Source: Caulobacter sp. (lineage in GTDB: Bacteria > Pseudomonadota > Alphaproteobacteria > Caulobacterales > Caulobacteraceae). Taken from it: a DNA stretch of 42,589 nucleotides. The stretch covers positions 1-42,589 of the forward strand of contig JAIOXZ010000031.1 in assembly GCA_021741355.1 (NCBI GenBank). The letters run 5' to 3'. Both the position numbers and the translations under genes were made by a program. The notes below the pieces were generated by a model. The model made no database searches. It had not been told where the DNA came from and saw only the letters and a list, made by a program, of their open reading frames with translations. Positions 9,601 through 16,208 of the stretch are shown piece by piece (the stretch's first letter is position 1; the number at the start of each line of letters is the position of its first letter).

Positions 9601-10285
9601 CTTCATCAGCGCCGAGGAAAAGGACGACATCGCGCAGATCGGCGAGGAAACGACCATCTCGCTGCTCGAGGCCGGAGTTTACTGGCGCCGGTCGGTCAAC
9701 AACTGGCTGTTCAGCGCGCGCGGCAGCGCCGGCTACGCCTGGTTCGACGGCGATCGCGTGTTTGTCTCGCCGACCGACAGCCTGATCCGCCAGGCGGACT
9801 CCGGCTGGAACGGCTTCACCGGACTGGCCAGCCTCAGCGCCGCCTATGAAGCCAACGTCGGCGTGGCCTATATCCGTCCGCTGATCAGCATCGACTACCT
9901 CTACCTGAGCGAGGGATCGCGCCAGGAGACGGGCGGTCAGGACGCCTTCAACCTGTTCATCGAGGATCGCACCAGCAGCCGCCTGTCCGGCACCGCCGAG
10001 ATCGCCTTCGGCGCCACCTTCGGCCGCGAACTCTGGTGGCGTCCGGAGCTGCGCCTGGGCTACCGGGCGCGCCTCGGCGGCGAGATGGGCCAGACGGTCT
10101 TCCGCTTCAAGAACGGCCAGCTGGTCGCCCTGGACCCGGCCGAGCTCGGTGACGGCGCCACGATCATCGGCCTGTCGCTCAAGGCCGGGACGCCGATGTC
10201 CTACGTCGCGATCGAGGGCGAGTACGAGGCCACCGACGGTCAGGACGTCTACAACCTGCAGATCGCCGGCCGGATGATGTTCTAG
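6671..10285 (+). CDS. Autotransporter with calcium-binding type-3 (TSP3-like) repeats in the passenger
   Basis: A protein of about 1204 residues. A Sec signal peptide ends at SQAMA-DV. A passenger rich in Gly/Thr/Asn/Ser, with repeated short N-x-G turns typical of a right-handed beta-helix, runs to about residue 850. A helical linker with DQMLPDQGEGLF follows, then a C-terminal beta-barrel (about 925-1204) ending in the Phe expected for insertion by the BAM complex. Two Asp-rich blocks (about residues 301-387 and 613-669) look like thrombospondin type-3 calcium repeats. The GTG at 6671 is preferred because AAGGGG lies 6 bases upstream; an ATG at 6629 and an ATG at 6704 directly before the signal peptide are alternatives. 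The surface role (adhesion, or a calcium-stiffened fibre) is inference. It is divergent from phoR. Confidence 0.88.
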   Translation: MSPLKVRGSLYMFRKRLVATVAAAPLLLFASQAMADVTITDKRTAPVATDTINSGAPDNIIISNTGGVKITTAGPMVTINSNNTVVSSGEISSADVDGSIGIQVNGGTTTSLTNNGIINVLDGFNQSAAANDADKDGDLDGAFATGTGRYGIRVTGPGAVTGDITNSASGTITVEGDNSWGISLESALIGDFTNLGSVTITGNNTYAIQATGDITGDVWLAGTVSATGEDAVGIALDSDVNGAVTVQGGISVTGYRYSTRPNNPAARAILDADDLLQSGPAMRISGDVTGGVNLATAPVADTDNDNDGWADNVDTDDDNDGILDTTDTDLDGDGITDNDYDDDGILNATDTDDDDDGILDADDDDDDGDGFLDGDSDLDGLIDSGEGNANISIAGGAPALLIGSDTQAITLGAVGPGSLNYGLIVSGSISASGTYDDVDSTGIKIGGENGFATTLTGGLYVDGSISAIGYNGNVQSVHLASGANVSTIVNDGVIYAGMASTSAPLASEDSFNVLAIRIDPGATTTSLVNSSSISAFVSGERSNVYAVWDGSGQLNSVTNTGTISALINPNDDLDDTDDANTDATDEVISGQAIALDLRYNVTGVSIVQYSILGDFDGDGVGDATDQDNDDDGIANVNDTDDDNDGILDADDTINDLDLDGDGVADRLEASIYGAIMLGSGADLVDLQNGVISGDISFGDGADVFNVGTGAWIAGYLGEITDSDGQLDINIVNGTVQLNNTGVLDATSLSVSADSTLVVTADPAAGTATQITVATADIATGAQLGLELTSLITTPTERYTIIRTDTPAGLTAGVIDDSLLGNSPYLVIADASANAATGEVYIDIRRRTALEMDLGINQALALDAVYDALSSDDAVLQAFLGADTRQEFLALYDQMLPDQGEGLFSSIGAITSTISRLTATRPDPRARYGPDSFWMQEINVGVMREAGVGLGSDTQAFGFVGGYESMGADGGALGATLAFISAEEKDDIAQIGEETTISLLEAGVYWRRSVNNWLFSARGSAGYAWFDGDRVFVSPTDSLIRQADSGWNGFTGLASLSAAYEANVGVAYIRPLISIDYLYLSEGSRQETGGQDAFNLFIEDRTSSRLSGTAEIAFGATFGRELWWRPELRLGYRARLGGEMGQTVFRFKNGQLVALDPAELGDGATIIGLSLKAGTPMSYVAIEGEYEATDGQDVYNLQIAGRMMF
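7571..7831 (+). repeat. TSP3-like calcium repeat block 1 in the autotransporter
   Basis: About 87 codons made of recurring D-x-D-x-D-G-(I/F/L/W)-x-D units such as DTDDDNDGILDTTDTD. The DNA is visibly repetitive, with GAC/GAT-rich runs. In thrombospondins and bacterial OmpA-like or surface proteins these units bind calcium in a row and make a stiff rod. The spacing between units varies, and one stretch is an almost pure Asp run. Confidence 0.8.
8507..8676 (+). repeat. TSP3-like calcium repeat block 2 in the autotransporter
   Basis: About 57 codons with units such as GDFDGDGVGDATDQD and DDDNDGILDADD, closing with LDGDGVADRLEA. It is shorter than block 1 and separated from it by about 225 residues of beta-helix-like sequence. 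A related Asp-rich tract (DDLDDTDDANTDATDE) lies shortly before it at about 8383-8430. Confidence 0.75.
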
Positions 10286-10331
10286 GCTTCCAGGTCGCCG
10301 AAGCCGGCTTCCCGCATCACTGCTTTGACGG

Positions 10332-10370
10332 AAACGCCGCCCGGTCTGGAACCGGGCGGCGTTTCTTTCG
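10332..10370 (+). terminator. Rho-independent terminator of the autotransporter gene
   Basis: A perfect 14-bp inverted repeat (10332-10345 with 10351-10364, arm AAACGCCGCCCGGT) closes a 5-base loop CTGGA and is followed by a T-rich tail. It lies 46 bp after the autotransporter stop and 34 bp before the next gene on the same strand, so it separates the two transcripts. It is the strongest terminator in the window. Confidence 0.9.
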
Positions 10371-10404
10371 TTTGCAGCCCGCCGGGGGGCTGACTTGAGG
10401 TCGT

Positions 10405-11103
10405 ATGCAGGACAACATTCCACGCGGGCGCGAGACTGACCTGCTGGTCAGCGGCCAAGGCTCCCGCGACCCCCCGGTCCCCGATCTGGCCCGGGCGCTT
10501 GAGCAGAAGCTCGCGCTGCTCCACGAGGTCGATCACCGGGTCAAGAACAACCTTCAGCTCATCACCTCGTTGCTGAAGCTGCAGGCGCGGCGATCCTGCG
10601 ACCCTGCCGTCAAACTGGCCCTGACCGGCGCCCAGCAGCGGGTGAGCGCCGTCGCCACGGTCCACCGGCGCCTGTTCAGGGGCGAGGAGGTCGAGCGATT
10701 CGACGTCGCGGCCTTTGTCGAAGACCTGGTCGACGACGTCATCGGCGGAGCGGGGCGGGGCGATATCCAGGTGCGCCTGAACCTCGAGCCGGTTGACCTG
10801 CCGGCAACCCAGGCCGCGCCGCTGGCGCTGTTGATCAGCGAGCTTCTGGTCAACGCGGTGCGTCATGCGTTTCCGAACGGTCGGTCGGGTCTGATCTCTA
10901 TTTCGGTCGGCCGCGACGCCGACGGTCTCCGGGTCGAAATCGCCGACAATGGCGTCGGCATGGGAACCCCCGCCGCCGCACCGGGTTTTGGAGGGACCAT
11001 TGTGACGTTGCTGAGCGGACAACTCGGAGCCCGGCGCGAAACGATTGACGCCGACCCTGGCGTGCGGACCGTGATCCGGCTACCGGTGAACGGAAGACCT
11101 TGA
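10405..11103 (+). CDS. HisKA_2-family histidine kinase without a sensor domain
   Basis: A 232-residue cytosolic kinase. The dimerisation/phospho-acceptor region has the HisKA_2 motif EVDHRVKNNLQLITSLLKLQ (about residues 41-60), and the catalytic domain has LISELLVNAVRHAFP and the G1 box VEIADNGVGMG. No transmembrane, PAS, GAF or LOV domain precedes it; the first 30 residues are Pro/Gly/Arg-rich. Kinases of this family in alphaproteobacteria often feed the general stress response or single-domain regulators. Its natural partner is the receiver protein encoded 10 bp downstream. The input signal must come from a partner protein or is absent. Confidence 0.88.
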   Translation: MQDNIPRGRETDLLVSGQGSRDPPVPDLARALEQKLALLHEVDHRVKNNLQLITSLLKLQARRSCDPAVKLALTGAQQRVSAVATVHRRLFRGEEVERFDVAAFVEDLVDDVIGGAGRGDIQVRLNLEPVDLPATQAAPLALLISELLVNAVRHAFPNGRSGLISISVGRDADGLRVEIADNGVGMGTPAAAPGFGGTIVTLLSGQLGARRETIDADPGVRTVIRLPVNGRP

Positions 11104-11113
11104 GTGCGTAGTG

Positions 11114-11581
11114 ATGGCGTCCTGTGACCCTCTGAATATCCTGATCGTTGAAGACGAAGTGCTGCTGGCCGCCGAGCTGGGCTATCTCATCGGTGAGGTC
11201 GGCTGCATCGAGGTCGGCCACGCCATGACCTCGCAGGAGGCGGTCGCCCTGGCCCGCAAGCTGCGGCCCGATCTGGCCCTGGTCGATGTCCACCTGGGCG
11301 ATGGTCCGACGGGCATCGATGTGGCGCGCTGCATCGCGCGCGACTGCGGTGGCGTCGCTCTGTTCATGACGGCCAATGTCCGACGCCTGCCTGATGACTT
11401 CGCCGGCGCCTGTGGCGTGATCGGCAAGCCCTATTCCGAGCACGGCGTGAAGATGGCCCTGGTCTATCTGGATGCCTGCCTCAGGGATGGCCGGGCGCCC
11501 GGATTGCCGCCGGCCGGCCTGCAGCTGGCGCCCCTCTGGGCCGAGCTCTGGGGCGTGCACGATATGCCCCGCTCGGCGTGA
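11114..11581 (+). CDS. Single-domain response regulator (receiver only)
   Basis: A 155-residue protein that is a receiver domain plus a 35-residue tail. The acidic patch VEDE, the phospho-acceptor Asp in LALVDVHLG, the Thr in LFMTANV and the Lys in VIGKPYS are all present. No DNA-binding output domain follows; the tail is Pro/Leu/Trp-rich. It starts just after the HisKA_2 kinase gene and its TGA overlaps the GTG of the SemiSWEET gene. It probably acts as a phosphorylated switch or phosphate sink. A GTG directly before the chosen ATG is an alternative start. Confidence 0.87.
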   Translation: MASCDPLNILIVEDEVLLAAELGYLIGEVGCIEVGHAMTSQEAVALARKLRPDLALVDVHLGDGPTGIDVARCIARDCGGVALFMTANVRRLPDDFAGACGVIGKPYSEHGVKMALVYLDACLRDGRAPGLPPAGLQLAPLWAELWGVHDMPRSA

Positions 11582-11844
11582 GCCCCGTCTGGATCAACGT
11601 CGTCGGCGCGGGCGCCGCCCTCTGTTCGATGGCCAGCTTTACCCCGCAGATCCTGAAGATCTGGCGCGAGCGCGACGCCTCCTCGGTGTCGCTGCGCATG
11701 TGGCTGATGACCGTGTCCGGTTTCATCCTGTGGACGTCCTACGGCGTGATGCTGGGCAGCTGGCCGGTGGCCGTGTCGAACGCCGTCTGCCTGGTGGCGA
11801 GCGGCGTCATCCTCGGACTGAAGTGGAAATTCAGAGACGCTTAA
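11578..11844 (+). CDS. SemiSWEET-type sugar transporter (PQ-loop protein)
   Basis: An 88-residue membrane protein with three helices (about residues 5-22, 38-58 and 62-82), the minimal SemiSWEET bundle that dimerises to pass mono- or disaccharides. The PQ signature is in the first helix (SFTPQILKIWRERDASSVSLRMW). The GTG start overlaps the response-regulator stop as GTGA, so it is translationally coupled to a signalling gene. A role in sensing or uptake linked to that two-component system is inference. Confidence 0.87.
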   Translation: MSPVWINVVGAGAALCSMASFTPQILKIWRERDASSVSLRMWLMTVSGFILWTSYGVMLGSWPVAVSNAVCLVASGVILGLKWKFRDA

Positions 11845-11891
11845 CCACGCCTCTCAACCGTCCCTACATCGGCCGCCGGCATAGTCGCGGC

Positions 11892-12671
11892 ATGGACCTG
11901 TTCGCACCCGCCCTGCGCCTGCGCCTCCTCGGAGGCGATGTAGACCCCGTCACGCCGACCGAGATGCTGGCGGCGACGGAGGTGTTCGTCGCCGGCGGCG
12001 GCACGGCGGTGATCGCCAACCACAACAGTCACAGCCTGTTCCTGCTGCAACGGACACCCGCCCTGCGCGCCTTCTTCGAGGACGCGGAGCTGACCCAGAT
12101 CGACAGCCTGCCGATGATCCTGTGGGGCCGCCTGATGGGGCTGAAGGTCGGGCGCGAGCACCGCTCCACCTATCTCGACTGGCGCGAGGACTTCTGGCGC
12201 CTGGCCCGCGAGCGCGGCTGGCGCGTGTTCCACGTCGGCGGGGCGCCGGATGTGGGCGAGCGGGCGGCGGCGGAAATCCGCCGGCGGCATCCGGGCGTGA
12301 ACCTGGCCGTCCACGACGGCTTCTTCGACATCGCGCCGCAGAGCGCCGACAGCATCGCCCTGCGTCGGGACATCGCCGCCTTTGATCCCGACATTGTCCT
12401 CGTCGGTATGGGCATGCCGCGCCAGGAAGACTGGATCGCGGCCAACCGCCATCTGATCGGCCGTGGCGTCTTCTTCCCGGTCGGCGCCGCCTTCGACTAC
12501 GAGGCGGGCGTACAGAGCGCCGCGCCGCGCTGGACCGGCCGGTTGGGGATCGAGTGGCTCTATCGCCTGCTGTCCCAGCCCAAACGCCTGGCCTTCCGCT
12601 ACCTGGTCGAGCCCTGGTTCCTGGCCCCGGCGGCCCTGGCCGACGTCGGCGCGCGGTTCAGCCGCCGCTAG
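11892..12671 (+). CDS. WecG/TagA/CpsF-family glycosyltransferase
   Basis: A 259-residue GT26-type enzyme. Characteristic segments are VIANHNSHSLFLLQ, the DSLPMILWGRLMG stretch (the family usually has an Asp-Gly pair here), FHVGGAPDVGERAA, LVGMGMPRQEDWIA and GAAFDYEAGVQSAAPRW. These enzymes add N-acetylmannosamine or a related sugar to a lipid-linked acceptor in surface polysaccharide synthesis; in Caulobacter a member (HfsJ) works in holdfast synthesis. The C-terminal basic region WLYRLLSQPKRLAFRYL suggests membrane association. Which polysaccharide it serves cannot be told from this window. Confidence 0.88.
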   Translation: MDLFAPALRLRLLGGDVDPVTPTEMLAATEVFVAGGGTAVIANHNSHSLFLLQRTPALRAFFEDAELTQIDSLPMILWGRLMGLKVGREHRSTYLDWREDFWRLARERGWRVFHVGGAPDVGERAAAEIRRRHPGVNLAVHDGFFDIAPQSADSIALRRDIAAFDPDIVLVGMGMPRQEDWIAANRHLIGRGVFFPVGAAFDYEAGVQSAAPRWTGRLGIEWLYRLLSQPKRLAFRYLVEPWFLAPAALADVGARFSRR

Positions 12672-12726
12672 CGGACAGAACGCCTGGTCCCTGATATTCG
12701 GTAGGCGAATAGCCAGGGGGCCATCC

Positions 12727-13464
12727 ATGATCGAACGTCAGCTCGACATCGCGACGAAGGACGGCGCGACGACGACCTTCATCGTCCATCCCGAGCGGGA
12801 AGGGCCCCATCCCGTCATCCTGTTCTTCATGGACGCGCCGGCGATCCGCGAGGAGTTGCGCGACATGGCCCGGCGGCTGGCGACCAGCGGCTACTACGTG
12901 ATGCTGCCCAACCTCTACTACCGCGCCGGGGTGATGGAGCTGGGGACCCTGTCGCCGGACCCGAACGATCCGGGCCGTGCGCGGATGTTCGCGCTGATGA
13001 ACAGCCTTTCGATCCCGCTGGTGATGAGCGACGCCGAGGCCCTGCTGACGTTCGCCGATGCGGACCCGGCCGCCTGGAGCCGGGCCGTCGGGACGGTCGG
13101 CTACTGCATGAGCGGCCCCTACGCGATCGCCGCCGCCGCCCGCTTCCGCGACCGGGTCAAGGCCGCGGCCTCGATCCATGGCGTCTCGCTGATGACCGAC
13201 CAGCCGGACAGCCCGCATCTGCTGGCCCGGCAGACGGACGCCGAGCTCTATTTCGGTTGCGCCCAGATCGACCGCTGGTTCCCGGAGGAAAGCATCGCGC
13301 CGCTGCGTGACGACCTGGCCGCAAACGGGGTGAAGGCCGAGGTCGAGCTCTGCCCGGGCGTCGAGCATGGCTACGTGTTTCCCCAGCGCGCGGCCTACGA
13401 CAAGGCCGCGTCCGAGCGCCACTGGGAGCGGATCCTGGCGCTCTTCCGGCGCAATCTTCGCTGA
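12727..13464 (+). CDS. Dienelactone hydrolase family protein
   Basis: A 245-residue alpha/beta hydrolase. The nucleophile elbow is GYCMSG, with the Cys typical of dienelactone hydrolases, and the catalytic His is in GVEHGYVFP. The Asp is probably in the QIDRWFP region. There is no signal peptide, so it is cytosolic. Members cleave lactones or small esters. No other aromatic-degradation genes sit nearby, so the substrate is unknown. The next gene starts 73 bp downstream. Confidence 0.88.
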   Translation: MIERQLDIATKDGATTTFIVHPEREGPHPVILFFMDAPAIREELRDMARRLATSGYYVMLPNLYYRAGVMELGTLSPDPNDPGRARMFALMNSLSIPLVMSDAEALLTFADADPAAWSRAVGTVGYCMSGPYAIAAAARFRDRVKAAASIHGVSLMTDQPDSPHLLARQTDAELYFGCAQIDRWFPEESIAPLRDDLAANGVKAEVELCPGVEHGYVFPQRAAYDKAASERHWERILALFRRNLR

Positions 13465-13537
13465 CCGAACCATATTGTCGGAGCGGACGTCGGTCGTTCG
13501 TCATCCTGACAGCGTTACCCAGACAGGAGACCCGACC

Positions 13538-13957
13538 ATGCGCTTCATGATGCTGATGATCCCCGGCGGCTACGAGTCGGCCGGCCCCGAGCTCGACCTG
13601 CCCGTCGACGACGTCGAAAAGATGATGGCCTACAACCAGTCGCTGGTGGACGCCGGCATCCTGCGGGGCGCCGAGGGTCTGCATCCGCCGGCGGTCGGCA
13701 AGCGCGTGTCGTTCAAGGGTGGCAAGCCGCTGATCACCGACGGCCCGTTCGCGGAGTCCAAGGAGGCGCTCGGCGGCTTCTGGATCATCGAGGTCGGCTC
13801 GCTGGAAGAGGCCACGGCCTGGGCCGCCCGGTGCCCCGCCCAGGAGAACGAGGTGATCGAGATCCGCCGCCTCCAGGAGATGGAAGACTTCTCTTCCGAG
13901 GTCCAGGAGGTCGCCAGGGGCCTCGACCTCGAAGGCAGCGGTTGGTCCCGGGCCTGA
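13538..13957 (+). CDS. YCII/DGPF-domain protein
   Basis: A 139-residue protein with the YCII-related fold. It begins MRFMMLMIPGGYES and carries the signature ITDGPFAESKEALGGFWIIEV, which names the DGPF family, then ATAWAARCP. A Shine-Dalgarno AGGAGA stands about 8 bases before the ATG. Family members often occur beside ECF sigma factors, but none is here. Biochemical function is not established. Confidence 0.88.
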   Translation: MRFMMLMIPGGYESAGPELDLPVDDVEKMMAYNQSLVDAGILRGAEGLHPPAVGKRVSFKGGKPLITDGPFAESKEALGGFWIIEVGSLEEATAWAARCPAQENEVIEIRRLQEMEDFSSEVQEVARGLDLEGSGWSRA

Positions 13958-14235
13958 GGCGATCGGAGGGGCCCGGGCGGCGCCCAGGGCCCCTCGCGCA
14001 TTGAGGAAATCCGGCGCTTGCCGCAACGACAGGCGTGCAGTGAAAACCGCGCGCCTGTATTTCTGTGGCGCTGAACGGCCCTTTGCCCTATGATGCCAAA
14101 GTCGAATATCGTTCTGGTTCGGTTGCTCACTCAGCTTGGTCTTCGGATCGGGCGCCGGGCCTCCCGCGTTCCTTTCCGACAATTTGATCGTGCGGCGCCT
14201 GACCCGGTCCGCGCGTCCTCAAGCAGATCAAGACC
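13958..14235. other. Intergenic region with no recognised element
   Basis: About 280 bases between the YCII gene and the small-protein cluster. The first part is GC-rich and could form weak hairpins; from about 14080 it becomes less GC-rich and probably holds the promoter of the following small genes. I see no repeat, RNA gene or convincing ORF in it. Confidence 0.4.
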
Positions 14236-14457
14236 ATGTCCACTGTTCAACGCGCCTACGCCCTGGCCCGGTCCGGCCAGTTCCGCGATGTCGATGTCCT
14301 CAAGGACCGGCTGAAGGCGGAAGGCTGCCGCGCTGTCGACGCCCTGCTCGCGGCACGCTCCATCCGCAAGCACCTCGAGGCGATCTGCGCCGCCACCTTC
14401 AAGCCGCCCGTCGAGGCGGCTCCCGAGACTCCGACGCCGACTCCGCCGCCGGAATGA
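14236..14457 (+). CDS. Small conserved protein of unknown function
   Basis: A 73-residue protein, starting MSTVQRAYALARSGQFRDV. A compact helical part (about residues 1-52), resembling small alphaproteobacterial proteins with the order xAYxLARSGxFxxVxxLKxxLxxEG-ixkxL, is followed by a Pro/Thr/Glu tail. No catalytic motif is visible. It is the first of four short plus-strand genes ending at 15297. The layout suggests a shared transcript, but their roles are unknown. Confidence 0.7.
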   Translation: MSTVQRAYALARSGQFRDVDVLKDRLKAEGCRAVDALLAARSIRKHLEAICAATFKPPVEAAPETPTPTPPPE

Positions 14458-14490
14458 TCCGGGCGCATCAGCCCGCACCCCGAAAGATTC

Positions 14491-14850
14491 ATGAACGATA
14501 TTCTGAAAACCGGTTTCGCTGACCGGCTCAAGACTGCCTCGGCCGCCAAACAGGCGATGCTCGCCAAGATGAAACCCAAGGCCACCGTCACCGACCCGCT
14601 GTATGCGGAGCGCGCGGCGATGAAGGCCGCCGAGCTGGAGAAGGTCCGCCTTGAGCGGGCCGAAGCCAAGGCCGCCGCGAAACAGGCCCTGGCTGACGCC
14701 GAGGAAGCCGCCCGTCTCGCCGAAGCCGCCCGCGCCGAAGCCGACCTCGACGCCCGCCGTGGCGAGCGCAAGGAACGCAAGGCGCTGACCAAGGCCGAGC
14801 AAAAGGCCGCCCGAGACGCCAAGTACGCCGCCCGCAAGGCGCGGCAGTAG
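14491..14850 (+). CDS. DUF6481-like Lys/Ala/Glu-rich helical protein
   Basis: A 119-residue protein that is almost entirely charged helix: an N-terminal GFADRLKTASAAKQAML segment, a long Ala/Glu/Lys/Arg stretch that should form a coiled coil (about 45-100), and a conserved-looking end RDAKYAARKARQ. It matches my recollection of DUF6481, a family of small basic alphaproteobacterial proteins that often sit near cold-shock genes. Nucleic-acid binding is a guess from its charge. Confidence 0.75.
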   Translation: MNDILKTGFADRLKTASAAKQAMLAKMKPKATVTDPLYAERAAMKAAELEKVRLERAEAKAAAKQALADAEEAARLAEAARAEADLDARRGERKERKALTKAEQKAARDAKYAARKARQ

Positions 14851-14878
14851 TTTCAGACCCTGACGGGAGATCGCCGCC

Positions 14879-15028
14879 ATGGCCCGCAAGCCCAACTACA
14901 ATTTCGAACGCAGCGAACGCGAGCGTCTCAAGGCCGTGAAGGCCGCCGAGAAGGCCGAGGCCAAACGCCGCGCGCGTGAACTGGGCCAGCCGGAAGCCCC
15001 GGCCGAGCCTGAGGACGAAGACGAGTAA
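14879..15028 (+). CDS. 49-residue charged protein
   Basis: A short ORF that begins MARKPNYNFERSERERLK and ends in an acidic tail EPEDEDE. The MARKPNYxFER start is familiar from small alphaproteobacterial proteins, and the N-terminal basic/C-terminal acidic split is like theirs. A GGGAGA Shine-Dalgarno stands about 9 bases before the ATG. It lies 28 bp after the DUF6481-like gene and 5 bp before the next gene. Confidence 0.7.
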   Translation: MARKPNYNFERSERERLKAVKAAEKAEAKRRARELGQPEAPAEPEDEDE

Positions 15029-15033
15029 CGACC

Positions 15034-15297
15034 ATGCAGACCGCCACCATCTTCAATCTCGAGACCGTTCCGCTGGATGACGAGGTGTTCGCCGACTGCG
15101 AATTCCGCGAATGCCGGATGGTCTACAGCGGTGGCAAGCCGCCGGTGTTCGACAACTGCCGCTTCGACGCCTGCGACTGGCGCTTCGATGACTCGGCGGC
15201 GCGCACCCTGGCGCATCTGAAGGTCATCTGGGCGGCCGGCGGCAAGGCTCAGGTCCAGGCGATGATCAAGGAAATCACCGGCGGCGGCGGGAAGTAG
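15034..15297 (+). CDS. Small pentapeptide-like conserved protein
   Basis: An 87-residue cytosolic protein. Its middle has two turns of a pentapeptide-like pattern (FADCEFRECRMVYSGG and FDNCRFDACDWRFDD) with three or four well-placed Cys. A helix (ARTLAHLKVIWAAGGKAQVQAMIKEI) follows, then a Gly tail. It is not a full pentapeptide-repeat protein, and no function can be assigned. It starts 5 bp after the 49-residue gene and converges on the MBL hydrolase with only 5 bp between stops. Confidence 0.68.
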   Translation: MQTATIFNLETVPLDDEVFADCEFRECRMVYSGGKPPVFDNCRFDACDWRFDDSAARTLAHLKVIWAAGGKAQVQAMIKEITGGGGK

Positions 15298-15302
15298 TCC
15301 CG

Positions 15303-16175
15303 CTAAAGCTGCGGCTTGAATCCGTCGAACCGGAACGCCGCCCCGTCGCGCTTCACGTGACCGGCGGTCGGCGCCGCATAGTGCGTGCCGATCACCAGAA
15401 TCGGCTTGTCCGCCCATTCCGAGAACATCCGCGCTCGCGTCGCCGCTGACGCCTTCGGGTCGCTGTCGAAGCTCGGCGACCAGTGCGGATGCGCCATCTG
15501 GCAGGGATGGTGGCTCATGTCGCCGGTGATGACCGCCGTCTGCCCTTCCGACTCGATGACCACGCTGACATGGCCGGGCGTATGGCCGGTGGTCGGAGTC
15601 AACCGAACCTCCGGCGAGAGGCGATGATCCATCTCGACGAAATCCGCCAGGCCCGCCGCGATCACCGGACGGACCGAGTCGTCGAGGATCGCCTGGTTCT
15701 CTTCACCGGCCTCTCCTGACCAGTGCTCGAATTCCACCCGGCCCAGCAGGTAGCGGGCGTTGGGAAAGGTCGGGACCCAGGCGCCGTCGACCAGCATGGT
15801 GTTCCAGCCGACGTGATCCACATGCAGATGGGTGCAGATCACCGCATCGACGCTGTCCCGCGTCCAGCCCGCCTCCGCCATGGCTTCCAGGAACGTCGTC
15901 GCCAGCGGCTGGCCGCCGGTGATGGCGCGCGGACGGTCGTTGCCGATACAGGTGTCGACCACCAGCCGCAGACCGGGCGCCTCGACCAGCAGCGCGTGGA
16001 TCGACAACAGCAACTGGTCCTGATCATTGACGAAGTCCGGATAGAGCCACGGCACGCGCCGCAGGGCCTCCGGCGTCGCCTCGGCGATCATCGGGCGCCT
16101 GGCGCTGTAGGGGACCGGGATTTCCAGCTCCACCACCCGGGTGACCTTCACCGCCCCGACCTGCCACGTCAGCAT
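15303..16175 (-). CDS. MBL-fold metallohydrolase
   Basis: A 290-residue metallo-beta-lactamase-fold enzyme. Its dinuclear metal site is visible: THLHVDHVGW (HxHxDH), a His in GHTPGHVSV, the Asp in ITGDMSHHP and a late His in IGTHYAAPTAGH. The layout resembles the lactonase/AttM-like branch, but it lacks features that would fix the substrate. There is no signal peptide. It is on the same strand as the kinase and VOC genes, with 33 bp separating it from the kinase stop. Confidence 0.85.
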   Translation of the reverse strand: MLTWQVGAVKVTRVVELEIPVPYSARRPMIAEATPEALRRVPWLYPDFVNDQDQLLLSIHALLVEAPGLRLVVDTCIGNDRPRAITGGQPLATTFLEAMAEAGWTRDSVDAVICTHLHVDHVGWNTMLVDGAWVPTFPNARYLLGRVEFEHWSGEAGEENQAILDDSVRPVIAAGLADFVEMDHRLSPEVRLTPTTGHTPGHVSVVIESEGQTAVITGDMSHHPCQMAHPHWSPSFDSDPKASAATRARMFSEWADKPILVIGTHYAAPTAGHVKRDGAAFRFDGFKPQL

Positions 16176-16208
16176 TGCGCCATCCCCCGTCCGCCGATGG
16201 TCATGAGC

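Noticed and set aside
6557..10423. A 1288-codon open frame on the minus strand opposite the autotransporter
   Set aside because: Its translation is Asp/Arg/Val-rich low-complexity sequence with no domain, as expected when a GAC/GTC-rich gene is read on the other strand; the plus-strand protein has a signal peptide, passenger and barrel.
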